A stretch of 27,416 bases of DNA from an uncultured Caryophanales bacterium (GTDB lineage Bacteria; Bacillota_I; Bacilli_A; Izemoplasmatales; Hujiaoplasmataceae). A program made the translations under genes and the position numbers. Of the stretch, positions 1 to 10,260 are shown piece by piece (the stretch's first letter is position 1; the number at the start of each line of letters is the position of its first letter). Location: contig CALGNF010000032.1 of assembly GCA_937958685.1 (NCBI GenBank), forward strand, positions 1 through 27,416, given 5' to 3'. Under the pieces are notes generated by a model. That model saw only the letters and a list, made by a program, of their open reading frames with translations. It did not search any database and was not told the DNA's origin.

Positions 1-44
1 ATCGTATTCGGTGACTGGAGTTCAGACGTGTGCTCTTCCGATCT
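1..44 (+). other. Illumina i7-side adapter (not genomic)
   Basis: Bases 11..44 match the 34-nt TruSeq read-2 adapter arm (it begins GTGACTGGAGTTC and ends CTTCCGATCT). The ten bases before it fit the AT end of the P7 primer plus an 8-nt index, CGTATTCG. The genome therefore starts at about base 45. Any reading frame running through this stretch is artificial. Confidence 0.97.
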
Positions 45-69
45 ATGCTTCATAGGAGATTCCGTAATC

Positions 70-78
70 ATTATATCA
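70..78 (-). promoter_or_regulatory. Extended -10 promoter of a truncated gene after tadA
   Basis: On the minus strand this reads TGATATAAT, a perfect -10 box with the TGn extension, which also occurs before rpmE, maf and the M32 peptidase. It lies just after the tadA stop, and only about 25 genomic bases follow before the adapter. No clear ribosome binding site is visible there, so the transcript may be an RNA gene or a gene whose start is cut off. The -35 region (TCGCAA, 17 bp away) is poor. Confidence 0.5.
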
Positions 79-104
79 TATCAGCACTGAAGTTGCGAGC
101 GGAA

Positions 105-569
105 TCAGTCCCGCAACCTGCGGAAAAACGTCTTCATCAGCGTGCTGATTTCTGTTTCCATGATTCCGGTTTCGACTTCTACCCGATGGTTGAACGGATA
201 CCCGAAGAGATTCAATACCGAGGCGTGCGCGCCGAATTTCGGCTCCTTGGCGCCGTAGACGAGTCTGGGGATCCGGGCCTGGATGATCGCGCCGGCGCAC
301 ATCGCGCACGGCTCGAGCGTCACGTAGATGGTGGTGTCCTCCAAACGCCAGCTGCCGACTTTTCTTTGGGCTTTGGCGATCGCAATCAGTTCGGCGTGGG
401 CCAACGCGCTTTGTCTTGCCTCGCGCTGGTTGTGGCCTCTGGCGATGATCTTGCCGGCTTTGACGATGACGCAGCCGACGGGGACCTCGTCCTTGGCGGC
501 TGCCTTGTTTGCCTCCTGGAGCGCCGCTTTCATGAAGCGGAGATGCTCTATATCAGTCGAGGCGGTCAT
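105..569 (-). CDS. tadA: tRNA-specific adenosine deaminase TadA
   Basis: This enzyme converts adenosine to inosine at the wobble position of tRNA-Arg(ACG) in the cytoplasm, so that one tRNA can read CGU, CGC and CGA. The 154-residue protein has the zinc-deaminase signature: HAE with the ligand His58 and the proton-shuttling Glu60, then PCAMC with Cys88 and Cys91. Length and the order of motifs agree with bacterial TadA. The frame stays open upstream to 722, but that part is proline/serine-rich shadow of tdk. The start at 569 gives the N-terminus expected from homologues, though no strong ribosome binding site precedes it; an ATG at 533 is possible. The first 17 bases overlap the end of tdk, so the two are probably cotranscribed and translationally coupled. 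TGA stop. Confidence 0.93.
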   Translation of the reverse strand: MTASTDIEHLRFMKAALQEANKAAAKDEVPVGCVIVKAGKIIARGHNQREARQSALAHAELIAIAKAQRKVGSWRLEDTTIYVTLEPCAMCAGAIIQARIPRLVYGAKEPKFGAHASVLNLFGYPFNHRVEVETGIMETEISTLMKTFFRRLRD

Positions 570-1155
570 AGGTCTTGGGTTTTCCGGGCACTTCATGGCA
601 ATGGCGGCATCTGGCCTCGTAGGAATCCTTGGCGCCGACAAGGATGATCGGATCGTCGTAATTGGCGGGTTTGCCGTTGATGATCCGCTGGGTGCGGGTG
701 GCGGGGGTGTTGCATTGGACACAGATCGCCGAGAGTTTGGTCACGAATTCGGCGAGCGCCATTAGTTTCGGCATGAAGGAGAACGGCTCACCGCGGAAAT
801 TGCGATCCAGGCCGGAAACGATCACCCGGATACCCCTGTCGGCGAGATACTCGCAGATCGCGATCACGTCCTCGTCCAGGAATTGCACCTCGTCGATCGC
901 GACGACGTCCGTCTCCTCGCTCACATATTCCATGATCTCCCTGGCTTTGGCGATGGTGATCGATTTGGTCCGGTTGTTGTTGTGCGAGACGATCTCGTCG
1001 TTCGCATAGCGGGTATCGATCAGCGGTTTGAAGACGATGATGTTCTGCTTGGCGTATTCGAGACGCCTGACCCGGCGGATAAGTTCTTCCGTCTTGCCGG
1101 CGAACATCGGGCCGGTGATCAGTTCGATCCAGCCCTCTTTCTGGTTGATATACAC
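553..1155 (-). CDS. tdk: Thymidine kinase
   Basis: Phosphorylates thymidine (and deoxyuridine) to the monophosphate with ATP, in cytosolic pyrimidine deoxynucleoside salvage. The 200-residue protein is of the type II (bacterial/TK1-like) family: P-loop GPMFAGKT at 15-22, catalytic Glu89 in DEVQF, and a four-cysteine zinc site, Cys145/148 and Cys183/186. I start it at the GTG at 1155 rather than the ATG at 1185. AAGGGGG lies seven bases before the GTG, the protein then begins [11 protein letters not shown] as in related kinases, and the upstream ATG directly overlaps the TATAAT box of the promoter so cannot be in the leader. It follows the rpmE terminator and overlaps tadA by 17 bases. TGA stop. 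Confidence 0.95.
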   Translation of the reverse strand: MYINQKEGWIELITGPMFAGKTEELIRRVRRLEYAKQNIIVFKPLIDTRYANDEIVSHNNNRTKSITIAKAREIMEYVSEETDVVAIDEVQFLDEDVIAICEYLADRGIRVIVSGLDRNFRGEPFSFMPKLMALAEFVTKLSAICVQCNTPATRTQRIINGKPANYDDPIILVGAKDSYEARCRHCHEVPGKPKTYDRLD

Positions 1156-1183
1156 TTCCACGACCCCCTTCTGTCCTAAAAAC

Positions 1184-1189
1184 ATTATA
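1184..1189 (-). promoter_or_regulatory. tdk-tadA promoter (-10 box)
   Basis: TATAAT on the minus strand, between the rpmE terminator and tdk. It predicts a transcript start near 1177, about 22 bases before the tdk GTG start. No good -35 is seen, as the region upstream is the T-tract of the terminator. The box excludes the ATG at 1185 as the tdk start. Confidence 0.6.
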
Positions 1190-1201
1190 CAAAACGGGCA
1201 T

Positions 1202-1230
1202 AAAAAAAGCCATATCCTATGGCTCTTTTT
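1202..1230 (-). terminator. rpmE terminator
   Basis: On the minus strand a 7-bp stem AGCCATA / TATGGCT with a GGA loop is followed by seven T. It begins four bases after the rpmE stop codon. A run of A on the other side makes it potentially bidirectional, but nothing is encoded on the plus strand here. Confidence 0.9.
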
Positions 1231-1234
1231 CTGT

Positions 1235-1453
1235 TTATTTGCCTTGGTTTTCGTTGATGTTGTAACGCTTGTTGAATTTGTCGATTCTGCCGGCTGCCGC
1301 TATGAATTTCTGTTTGCCGGTATAGAAAGGATGACAATTCGAGCAGGTATCAACTTTGATGTCCTTCGCAGTCGTACCGGTTTCAAACGTATTTCCGCAA
1401 GTGGTGCAGGTAACAGTTACCTTGTGATACTTGGGATGGATTCCTTTTTTCAT
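1235..1453 (-). CDS. rpmE: 50S ribosomal protein L31 (zinc-binding form)
   Basis: A component of the large ribosomal subunit at the interface with the small subunit. The 72-residue protein starts [10 protein letters not shown], has two cysteine pairs (Cys16/Cys19 and Cys37/Cys40) and the family signature [10 protein letters not shown]. The four cysteines make it the zinc-containing C+ form rather than the zinc-free form made under zinc starvation. AAGGAG at 1463..1468 precedes the ATG by nine bases, so the longer upstream frame, which runs through the promoter, is rejected. It is monocistronic, with its own promoter (1512..1540) and terminator (1202..1230). Confidence 0.97.
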   Translation of the reverse strand: MKKGIHPKYHKVTVTCTTCGNTFETGTTAKDIKVDTCSNCHPFYTGKQKFIAAAGRIDKFNKRYNINENQGK

Positions 1454-1511
1454 CGTTGGTTTCTCCTTCTGCCATGACGTGTTTTCATCATAGTAAGTTT
1501 TCAGCAAGCGT

Positions 1512-1540
1512 ATTATATCAAACATCAATTCAAAATGCAA
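1512..1540 (-). promoter_or_regulatory. rpmE promoter
   Basis: Minus-strand TTGCAT, a 17-bp spacer, and TATAAT preceded by TGA, that is an extended -10. This is one of the best vegetative (sigma-A type) promoters in the window. The predicted start is near 1505, giving a leader of about 50 bases before the rpmE ATG. Confidence 0.85.
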
Positions 1541-1608
1541 GGAAAAAAGCAAGGCAAGCGACAAATCCAAAAACCGGTGTTTTTTCCGCGTGATGAGGAC
1601 TTGATTCG

Positions 1609-1617
1609 TGGTATAAT
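1609..1617 (+). promoter_or_regulatory. Malic enzyme promoter (extended -10)
   Basis: TGGTATAAT, a perfect -10 with TGn extension; no convincing -35 at 17 bp. The predicted transcript start is near 1624, 25 bases before the chosen ATG. Confidence 0.65.
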
Positions 1618-1648
1618 CTTAGTATGAGGCATGGATAGGAGAAGGCAA

Positions 1649-2815
1649 ATGAGCGAGAAACTTTCTGCCGCATTGGCATATCACAAAAAGTATCGTGGCA
1701 AGTTGACGGTGAGACCGCACGCGCCGCTATCAAACAACGACGACCTGCTTTTGGCATACACTCCAGGGGTTGCGGAACCTTGCCTGGAAATCGCCAGAAA
1801 CGGCGATTTGGCATTTGAATATACTTTAAAATCCCGCGTCGTCGCCATCGTCACTGATGGCAGTGCGGTGCTTGGTCTTGGCAACATTGGCGCCCTCGCC
1901 GCCCTACCGGTGATGGAGGGCAAGGCCGCCCTGCTCTATAAGTTCGCCGGCATCGAGGCGTTCCCGATCACGCTCGATACCCAGGACGAGATTGAGATCA
2001 TCAAGGCCGTCAAGACGATCGCGCCCACCTTCGCGGCGATCATGCTCGAGGACATTGCGGCGCCGAAATGCGTCATGATCGAACGCATCTTGCAAGAAGA
2101 GTTACCCATCCCGGTGTTTCACGACGACCAGCATGGGACGGCGATCGTCGTCGGCGCCGCGGTCATCAACGCCTACCGGTTGCTCAAGCGGCCTTTGAAA
2201 GACGTCAGGGCTGTCGTCTGCGGCACTGGCGCCGCCGGCAACAGCGTCATGCGGATGCTCAAGAAAATCGGCGTCGGTTCGATCGTCGCCTACAACAAAG
2301 ACGGCGTCCTCAGTTTCGACAAATATGAAAGGTATGATTTCGTGATCAGGGAGTTGATCGAACACGGCATCATCGACAATCCCGAGAGGGGTATCGACTC
2401 CCTTGCCGATCTGCTCAAAGGGCGTGACCTGTTTGTCGGCGTTAGCGCCCCCAATCTTTTGAGTGCGAAAATGGTCGCATCGATGGCCCCGGATCCCGTC
2501 ATCTTTGCGCTTGCCAATCCAACTCCCGAGATCGATCCCCTGCTGGCTCACGCCGGCGGCGCCGCGATCATCGGCACCGGCCGCAGCGACTTTCCCAACC
2601 AGATCAACAACGTCCTTGTCTTTCCCGGTCTGATGAAAGGCTTGCTCGAAGCCAGGGCGAAGACGGTGACCGAGGGTATGAAACTGGCAGCCTGCAAAGC
2701 GCTTGCAGGCATGATCCCCGTTCCGGAGCTGCGTGCCGACCACATCCTGCCCGGCATCTTCGACGACCGGGTCGTCGACATCGTCAAGAATGCCGTCATC
2801 GCCGAAGTCAAATAA
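1649..2815 (+). CDS. NAD(P)-dependent malic enzyme (malate dehydrogenase, decarboxylating)
   Basis: Oxidatively decarboxylates L-malate to pyruvate and CO2 with reduction of NAD(P), linking C4 acids to pyruvate. The 388-residue protein is of the short bacterial type. Visible landmarks are AYTPGVAEPC with the catalytic Tyr37, catalytic Lys92 in GKAALLYKF, the metal ligands Glu134-Asp135 in EDIAAPKC and Asp159 in HDDQHG, the nucleotide-binding loop GTGAAG at 192-197, and ANPTPEI further on. The ATG at 1649 is preferred to the one at 1631 because AGGAG (1637..1641) is seven bases before it. Cofactor preference cannot be read with certainty. It is monocistronic and converges with maf over a shared hairpin. 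Confidence 0.93.
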   Translation: MSEKLSAALAYHKKYRGKLTVRPHAPLSNNDDLLLAYTPGVAEPCLEIARNGDLAFEYTLKSRVVAIVTDGSAVLGLGNIGALAALPVMEGKAALLYKFAGIEAFPITLDTQDEIEIIKAVKTIAPTFAAIMLEDIAAPKCVMIERILQEELPIPVFHDDQHGTAIVVGAAVINAYRLLKRPLKDVRAVVCGTGAAGNSVMRMLKKIGVGSIVAYNKDGVLSFDKYERYDFVIRELIEHGIIDNPERGIDSLADLLKGRDLFVGVSAPNLLSAKMVASMAPDPVIFALANPTPEIDPLLAHAGGAAIIGTGRSDFPNQINNVLVFPGLMKGLLEARAKTVTEGMKLAACKALAGMIPVPELRADHILPGIFDDRVVDIVKNAVIAEVK

Positions 2816-2834
2816 AAAAGCCCCGACGGGCTTT
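2814..2834. terminator. Shared terminator between malic enzyme and maf
   Basis: A 7-bp stem AAAGCCC / GGGCTTT with a four-base loop between two converging genes. Read on the minus strand it is followed by six T, so it is a strong terminator for maf, whose stop codon lies in the stem. Read on the plus strand the T-tract is short (TTTA), so it is weaker for the malic enzyme gene. Confidence 0.85.
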
Positions 2835-3399
2835 ACAGATTGATATCCAACTTCTTGAATTCCTGATAGATCCGCGACACCGGCATCCCCATGACCGTGA
2901 AATAGTCGCCCTCGATGCGTTCCACGAACCGGGCGCCATAACCTTGGACGGCATAGGCTCCCGCCTTGTCCATCGGCTCGCCGGTCGCCACATACTTCTC
3001 GATCTCCGCCGCGGACAACGGATAGAACGTCACCGCGGTCTTCGAAGAGAACGAGTGCGAGACCTCCCTTGTCAAGATCGCGACGCCGGTCACCACCAGA
3101 TGGGTGTTACCGGAGAGAATCGTGAGCATCCGCTTCGCATCCTCTTGGTCTTTGGGCTTGCCAAAGACGCACGTTTCGGTGTAGACCAAGGTGTCGAAAC
3201 CCATGACGATCTTGTCCTTGTGGTCCTTGAACACCGAGGCCGCCTTCTGAAACGCGAGTTCCATCGCCTGTTCCTCGGGAAGCAGACCGGGATCGATGGT
3301 CTCCTCGATGTTGCTGGTGATCACCTGATATTTGACACCCAGAAAATCGAACAATTCCCTTCTTCTGGGCGAATTGCTCGCCAGGATCACATCTTTCAT
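2833..3399 (-). CDS. maf: Maf/YhdE family nucleoside triphosphate pyrophosphatase
   Basis: Members hydrolyse dTTP, UTP or modified nucleotides to monophosphates and pyrophosphate, a house-cleaning role, and in Bacillus Maf overproduction affects septum formation. The 188-residue protein starts with the family signature LASNSPRRRELF (6-17), has the catalytic Asp69 in GFDT, GKPKDQEDA around 80-88, and TGEPMDKAGAYAVQGYG at 139-155. Most relatives have GADT where this one has GFDT; the catalytic Asp is kept. GGAGG stands seven bases before the ATG at 3399 and four before the ATG at 3402, so 3399 is preferred. Substrate preference (dTTP/UTP versus 7-methyl-GTP) cannot be settled by eye. Confidence 0.92.
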   Translation of the reverse strand: MKDVILASNSPRRRELFDFLGVKYQVITSNIEETIDPGLLPEEQAMELAFQKAASVFKDHKDKIVMGFDTLVYTETCVFGKPKDQEDAKRMLTILSGNTHLVVTGVAILTREVSHSFSSKTAVTFYPLSAAEIEKYVATGEPMDKAGAYAVQGYGARFVERIEGDYFTVMGMPVSRIYQEFKKLDINL

Positions 3400-3426
3400 C
3401 ATCACACCTCCCAAACATCGCCTCAT

Positions 3427-3435
3427 ATTATATCA
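3427..3435 (-). promoter_or_regulatory. maf promoter (extended -10)
   Basis: TGATATAAT on the minus strand, 27 bases before the maf ATG. No good -35 is present; the TGn extension probably compensates. Confidence 0.6.
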
Positions 3436-3494
3436 CATAGACGACCATCCCGCCGATACCGACAATAAAAATCCACAATAACATCACGTGAATC

Positions 3495-3503
3495 TGTTAT
3501 CAT
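3495..3503 (+). promoter_or_regulatory. Probable promoter of the tilS operon (extended -10)
   Basis: TGTTATCAT, a five-of-six -10 box with the TGn extension. The predicted start is near 3510, which falls after the GTG at 3488 and before the ATG at 3539, and so supports the later start of tilS. The -35 region is not recognisable. Confidence 0.45.
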
Positions 3504-3538
3504 TGTCCGTATCCCGATATGGCGAAAGCGAGGCTTTC

Positions 3539-4861
3539 ATGCTTCTCAATCTCGATCTGCTCCACAAGAACGACCGTCTGATCGTCGCCGTCAGCGGCGG
3601 CATCGATTCGATGGTGCTGCTCGATCTTCTCGTAAAACTCAATATCGAATACGCTTTGACGATCATCGTTTGTCACGTCAATCATCACAAACGTCAAGCA
3701 TCCGCCAGCGATGCCGCTTTTGTCCGCGAGACCGCGGCCAAGCTCAATCTGGAGTACGAGGAATTCGACTATCATCATGACGGCAACGCCAACTTCCATA
3801 CCGTCTCCCGCAAGGCCAGGCTTGCTTTTTTCCTAGCGATGGCAAGAAAACACAAAGCCGATAAGATCGTGCTGGCCCACCATGCGGACGATCTTGTCGA
3901 AACCGTGCTGATGCGGCTTGTCCGCGGCAGTTCGTTTGCCGGTTATGGGGGAATCAGGGAACAACTGCAGTTTGAAGGCGTCACCCTGATCAGGCCGTTG
4001 CTTTCCGTTTCGCGGGCAGAAATCGAAAATTACCAAAAGCAGGAGGACATCGACTACCGGGAAGATGCGTCCAATCTAGAGGACGACTATACGCGAAACC
4101 GGATCCGGCATCATTTGCTTCCCTTCCTGCAGGCGGAAAATCCGCAATATCCGGAAAAGTTCAGCCAGTTCTCGACCTACATCCAAGAGGCGGACGAGCA
4201 TCTGCGCAAACAGGCGGACGCCTTCGTCGCCGCCCATGTCAAATTCGCCGAAGGAGAGGCCGAAGTCGCCATCGCCGCGCTCAGAAACACGGATCGAATC
4301 GTGCAAAGGTACGTGCTGATCGCCGTGATCGAAAGGCTGGGCGGCGCCAACATCGAGGTCTCCTTCACCCAGTTGGCAAGCCTCATCCTGCTGATTGGCT
4401 CCCATAAAACCAGGCTGGAACTCGATATCGCCGAATCATTGAAAGTCCTCAAGAGTTATGATGAGCTGCTGTTTTACCGAAAATTGCCAACTTACCCCGA
4501 GTATGATTGCGTTCTTGATGGCCCGGAGAAACTCGTTCTGCCCACCGGCGATATTATCGCCGCGGGCGAAAATACTGCTAATTTACATGGAAAATCGCTT
4601 GAATTATGGTATAATGATTTAGATTTCATCTTCCCGCTTGCAATCAGAAACCGCCGGGCGGGAGACCGGATCACCCTGCCATACGGCACCAAGAAACTCA
4701 AGACGTTCCTGAGTGAAAAGCGGGTGCCGCACGCCGATCGGGACCGCCTGCCTCTGGTTTTTGCCAAGAACGGGCAGCTGTTGTGGATCCCCGGCTACTA
4801 TGTCGCGCCAACGGTCCGGGGAACAAAGAAAATTTGCCTTTGTTATCAGAAAGGAAACTGA
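3539..4861 (+). CDS. tilS: tRNA(Ile)-lysidine synthetase TilS
   Basis: Attaches lysine to the wobble cytidine of tRNA-Ile(CAU) using ATP, changing both its codon (AUA) and its amino acid identity; essential in most bacteria. The 440-residue protein has the N-terminal PP-loop ATPase with SGGIDS at 19-24, VCHVNHHKR and LAHHADDLVETVLMRLVRG typical of TilS, a middle helical domain, and the C-terminal TilS substrate-binding domain (RNRRAGDRI ... KTFLSEKRVP ... IPGYYVAP). The ATG at 3539 is chosen because the protein then begins just before the PP-loop as in homologues; the upstream GTG (3488) lacks a ribosome binding site and lies before the probable transcript start. First gene of the tilS-hpt-ftsH-rqcP-lysS operon; one base separates its TGA stop from hpt. 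Confidence 0.95.
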   Translation: MLLNLDLLHKNDRLIVAVSGGIDSMVLLDLLVKLNIEYALTIIVCHVNHHKRQASASDAAFVRETAAKLNLEYEEFDYHHDGNANFHTVSRKARLAFFLAMARKHKADKIVLAHHADDLVETVLMRLVRGSSFAGYGGIREQLQFEGVTLIRPLLSVSRAEIENYQKQEDIDYREDASNLEDDYTRNRIRHHLLPFLQAENPQYPEKFSQFSTYIQEADEHLRKQADAFVAAHVKFAEGEAEVAIAALRNTDRIVQRYVLIAVIERLGGANIEVSFTQLASLILLIGSHKTRLELDIAESLKVLKSYDELLFYRKLPTYPEYDCVLDGPEKLVLPTGDIIAAGENTANLHGKSLELWYNDLDFIFPLAIRNRRAGDRITLPYGTKKLKTFLSEKRVPHADRDRLPLVFAKNGQLLWIPGYYVAPTVRGTKKICLCYQKGN

Positions 4862-4862
4862 C

Positions 4863-5405
4863 ATGCTGGAAAAAGATATTGAAAAGATCCTCGTTTCCGA
4901 GGAAGAGATCGTGGAGATCTGTCAAACCCTTGGCGAAGCGATCACCGAAGATTATCACGGTAAGCGTCCACTCATCATCGGGCTCTTGAAAGGCTGCATG
5001 CCGTTCATGAGCGAGCTGATGAAACATATCGACCTTTACTGCGAGATCGATCTGATGGGTGTCGCCAGCTATCACGGCGGCGTCGCCTCCAGCGGCGACG
5101 TCAAGATCACCAAGGACCTTGACAATCCCGTGTTGAACAAGGACGTCATCATCGCCGAGGATATCGTCGATACCGCCAAGACGATCGATGTCGTCCGCAA
5201 ACTCCTGCTTTACCGCGGCGCCAAGAGCGTCGAGGTCGTCACCCTGCTCGACAAACCGGCGGGACGCTGCGTGGAATTCATCCCCAAATATATCGGCAAG
5301 ACGATTCCCAAGGAATTCGTCGTCGGCTTTGGCCTTGATTACGACGAGATGTACCGCAATCTTCCGTATGTCGGCGTCTTGAAACCGTCCGTATACAAGA
5401 AGTGA
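4863..5405 (+). CDS. hpt: Hypoxanthine(-guanine) phosphoribosyltransferase
   Basis: Makes IMP (and GMP) from hypoxanthine or guanine and PRPP in purine salvage. The 180-residue protein has the family order: LKGC at 42-45 (pyrophosphate loop), the flexible-loop region around SYHGG (69-73), and the PRPP-binding loop EDIVDTAKT at 99-107. The loop normally reads D-[ST]-G, and here an Ala (105) takes the place of the Gly; the acidic pair and the Asp are kept. AAAGGA precedes the ATG by seven bases, inside the end of tilS. The gene order tilS-hpt-ftsH is the one found in Bacillus and many Mollicutes, which strengthens the assignment. Confidence 0.94.
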   Translation: MLEKDIEKILVSEEEIVEICQTLGEAITEDYHGKRPLIIGLLKGCMPFMSELMKHIDLYCEIDLMGVASYHGGVASSGDVKITKDLDNPVLNKDVIIAEDIVDTAKTIDVVRKLLLYRGAKSVEVVTLLDKPAGRCVEFIPKYIGKTIPKEFVVGFGLDYDEMYRNLPYVGVLKPSVYKK

Positions 5406-5419
5406 TCTAGGAGACCACC

Positions 5420-7399
5420 ATGGCAGAAAACCCAAAGACAACCAAAAAACCCGTACCCAATCGCGCGTCTCATTTCCTGATGATCGCGCTTTTGGTCATC
5501 CTGGCGATCGCGATCATCCTCAACTTCAACAAGGCGAACGCCCCCGTCGAACTGCGCAATGACCAATTCGAGTCCGTCCTCAGGAACCAGGGTGTCGTCA
5601 GTGTCACGGCGACGCCGCTCACCGGCGAAAGCAATTACGGCGGCTACCGCCTCACCGGCAGGCTCGTGACGAGCGACGACAGCGTTCTCGAATATATCGT
5701 CTATCTGGCCAACGAGGATGAGCTCAACCATCTCGTCGACATCATCCGTGAACTCAACACCGACGCCAATCCCAACAACAACGTCACCTATCTCTTCGTT
5801 CCTGCGGCCACCTACAGCTGGATCAACATCCTCTTCCCGATCGTGCTTGTCGCCGGTATCGTCATCATGCTTGTCTTCATGATGCGCGGCGGCACGAATG
5901 CCAACAAACAGGCGTTCGACTTCGGCAAGAGCCGCGCTTCCTTAAGCAAGAACCAAAAGACGACGTTCGCCGATGTCGCCGGTTGCGATGAGGAAAAGGA
6001 AGAACTCAAGGAAATCATCGACTTTCTCAAGTCGCCCAAGAAATACATGGAACTCGGCGCCAGGATCCCCAAGGGCGTCCTGCTGGTCGGCCCTCCGGGA
6101 ACCGGCAAGACCCTGATCGCCAGGGCGGTCGCCGGCGAGGCGAACGTGCCGTTCTATTTCGTCAGCGGTTCCGACTTTTTGGAAATGTTCGTCGGCGTCG
6201 GCGCGAGCCGTGTCCGCGACATGTTCAAGACCGCCAAGCAGAATGCACCTTGTATCCTTTTCATCGATGAGATCGACGCCGTCGGCCGGCAACGAGGCAC
6301 AGGCCTGGGCGGCGGTCACGACGAACGCGAGCAGACGCTCAACCAGCTGCTCGTGGAAATGGACGGTTTCGGCCACAATTCCGGCGTCATCGTCGTCGCC
6401 GCGACCAACCGCGTCGATATCCTGGATCCCGCTTTGATGCGTCCCGGCCGCTTCGACCGCCAGGTCTATGTCGGTGTTCCCGACGTCAAGGGCCGGGTGG
6501 AGATCCTCAAAGTCCACTCCCGCAAGAAGAAGATCAACGAAAAAGTCACCTTCGAGGAAATCGCCAGGCGCACGCCCGGCTTCACCGGCGCCGATCTCGA
6601 GAATCTGATGAACGAGGCCGCGTTGCTCGCCGCCCGGGAAAACAAGAAAGAGATCGACATGTCGCATATCGACGAGGCCGTCGACAGAGTGATGATGGGC
6701 CCGGCGAAGAAGTCCCGCGTCTTCAGCAAAAAAGAGCGCGAGATCATCGCCATCCATGAGGCTGGCCATGCGGTCATCGGCCTCAAGCTCAAAAGCGCCA
6801 ACATCGTCCACAAAGTCACGATCATCCCCAGAGGCCAGGCCGGCGGGTATAACTTGATGCTGCCGGAAGAGGAACAGGCCTTCCTTAGGACCAAACAGAA
6901 TCTTCTCGAGATCATCACCGGTCTCTTGGGCGGACGGGTCGCCGAAGAGGTGACCTTCCAGGAAATCTCGACCGGCGCCCACAACGATCTCCAGCGGGCG
7001 ACCGCCCTGGCGCGTTCGATGATCACCGAATACGGCATGTCCGAGAACCTCGGGCCGGTCACCTATGAGCAAAATACCGGCGCTGTTTTCCTCGGCCGCG
7101 ACTACGGTAAGGACAAGAACTTCTCCGAGGCGATCGCCACCGAGATCGACCGGGAAGTCAGGGGCATCATCCATGAATGCTACGAAAAAGCCCGCAAGGT
7201 TCTCATCGACCACAACGACCTGCTCAAGAAGATCTCCCATTATCTCCTCGAAGTCGAGACCTTGACGAAAGAGGATATCGACGAGATCGTGGGAAGCGGC
7301 CGGCTTTCCCGTTGGGACGACATCCTGGAAACTCCCGCCAAAGAAACGGTTTCACCCGCGGAGGCTCCCAAGGAAACGGAGCCCGCAGACAAAGCCTAG
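5420..7399 (+). CDS. ftsH: ATP-dependent zinc metalloprotease FtsH
   Basis: A membrane-anchored AAA+ protease that extracts and degrades misfolded membrane proteins and short-lived regulators. In order, the 659 residues hold an N-terminal membrane segment (about 18-36), an extracytoplasmic domain, a second membrane segment (about 134-155), the AAA module with Walker A GPPGTGKT (224-231), Walker B FIDEID (281-286) and the second region of homology ending RPGRFDR (341-347), then the protease with HEAGH (446-450) and the third zinc ligand Asp523 in AHNDLQRAT. The C-terminal 30 residues are an acidic, Pro/Thr/Glu-rich tail. AGGAG at 5409..5413 supports the start. Length is normal for the family. 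Confidence 0.98.
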   Translation: MAENPKTTKKPVPNRASHFLMIALLVILAIAIILNFNKANAPVELRNDQFESVLRNQGVVSVTATPLTGESNYGGYRLTGRLVTSDDSVLEYIVYLANEDELNHLVDIIRELNTDANPNNNVTYLFVPAATYSWINILFPIVLVAGIVIMLVFMMRGGTNANKQAFDFGKSRASLSKNQKTTFADVAGCDEEKEELKEIIDFLKSPKKYMELGARIPKGVLLVGPPGTGKTLIARAVAGEANVPFYFVSGSDFLEMFVGVGASRVRDMFKTAKQNAPCILFIDEIDAVGRQRGTGLGGGHDEREQTLNQLLVEMDGFGHNSGVIVVAATNRVDILDPALMRPGRFDRQVYVGVPDVKGRVEILKVHSRKKKINEKVTFEEIARRTPGFTGADLENLMNEAALLAARENKKEIDMSHIDEAVDRVMMGPAKKSRVFSKKEREIIAIHEAGHAVIGLKLKSANIVHKVTIIPRGQAGGYNLMLPEEEQAFLRTKQNLLEIITGLLGGRVAEEVTFQEISTGAHNDLQRATALARSMITEYGMSENLGPVTYEQNTGAVFLGRDYGKDKNFSEAIATEIDREVRGIIHECYEKARKVLIDHNDLLKKISHYLLEVETLTKEDIDEIVGSGRLSRWDDILETPAKETVSPAEAPKETEPADKA

Positions 7400-7415
7400 G
7401 CTTTCACGAAGTCAG

Positions 7416-7435
7416 GGGATACCGGCAGGTATCCC
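7416..7435 (+). other. Hairpin between ftsH and rqcP
   Basis: A perfect 8-bp stem GGGATACC / GGTATCCC with a GGCA loop, followed only by TTATTCC. The T-tract is too poor for a clear terminator. It may be a partial terminator or an mRNA-processing or stabilising element that sets the ratio of FtsH to the downstream proteins. Confidence 0.5.
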
Positions 7436-7455
7436 TTATTCCACAGGAGGCTTCC

Positions 7456-7713
7456 ATGCGACTTGACAAGTTTCTCAAGGTGTCCCGTATTTTCAAGAGG
7501 CGCGTTGTCGCCAAGGAAGTGGCGCTCACCGCCAAGGTCCTGGTGAACGGGCGCGTTGCCAAACCGAGCCAGCCGGTGAACCCCGGCGATCTCGTGACGA
7601 TCATATACCAAAGCAAGGAAGTCACGATCAAGGTCTTGGACCTTGCGATGCCTTCCGCCAAGGAAAAAGCCGCTTCATTATACGAAATCGTTCAGGAAAA
7701 AACCCTTATCTGA
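7456..7713 (+). CDS. rqcP: RqcP (YabO/Hsp15-like) S4-domain RNA-binding protein
   Basis: In Bacillus RqcP binds the 50S subunit with RqcH and takes part in adding C-terminal alanine tails to nascent chains stalled on split ribosomes, marking them for degradation. The 85-residue protein is one S4 fold: MRLDKFLKVSRIFKRR at the start, then KEVALTAKVLVNG and VNPGDLVTI, very close to Bacillus YabO in length and opening sequence. AGGAGG at 7445..7450 fixes the start at 7456; longer readings would run into the ftsH frame. It sits between ftsH and the lipoprotein gene, so two protein-quality factors are neighbours. Confidence 0.9.
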   Translation: MRLDKFLKVSRIFKRRVVAKEVALTAKVLVNGRVAKPSQPVNPGDLVTIIYQSKEVTIKVLDLAMPSAKEKAASLYEIVQEKTLI

Positions 7714-7732
7714 TGTGTTAGGAGACATGCCC

Positions 7733-10217
<2,485 letters not shown>

Positions 10218-10220
10218 AAG

Positions 10221-10260
10221 AAAAGGTCTTGGCGACATGAAACCAAGGCCTTTTGATTTC
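10221..10260 (+). terminator. Terminator of the tilS-lysS operon
   Basis: A 12-bp stem AAAAGGTCTTGG / CCAAGGCCTTTT (one T-G pair) with a ten-base loop, followed by GATTTC after the closing T run, beginning three bases after the lysS stop. Symmetry of the A and T runs makes it potentially active on both strands. Confidence 0.9.

Noticed and set aside
30..647. A 205-codon plus-strand open frame at the left end
   Set aside because: It begins inside the adapter and then runs antisense to tadA.
1156..1185. ATG at 1185 as the start of thymidine kinase
   Set aside because: It overlaps the TATAAT box, and the GTG at 1155 has the ribosome binding site and gives the expected N-terminus.
3488..3538. 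GTG at 3488 as the start of tilS
   Set aside because: No ribosome binding site, and the probable promoter lies between it and the ATG at 3539.
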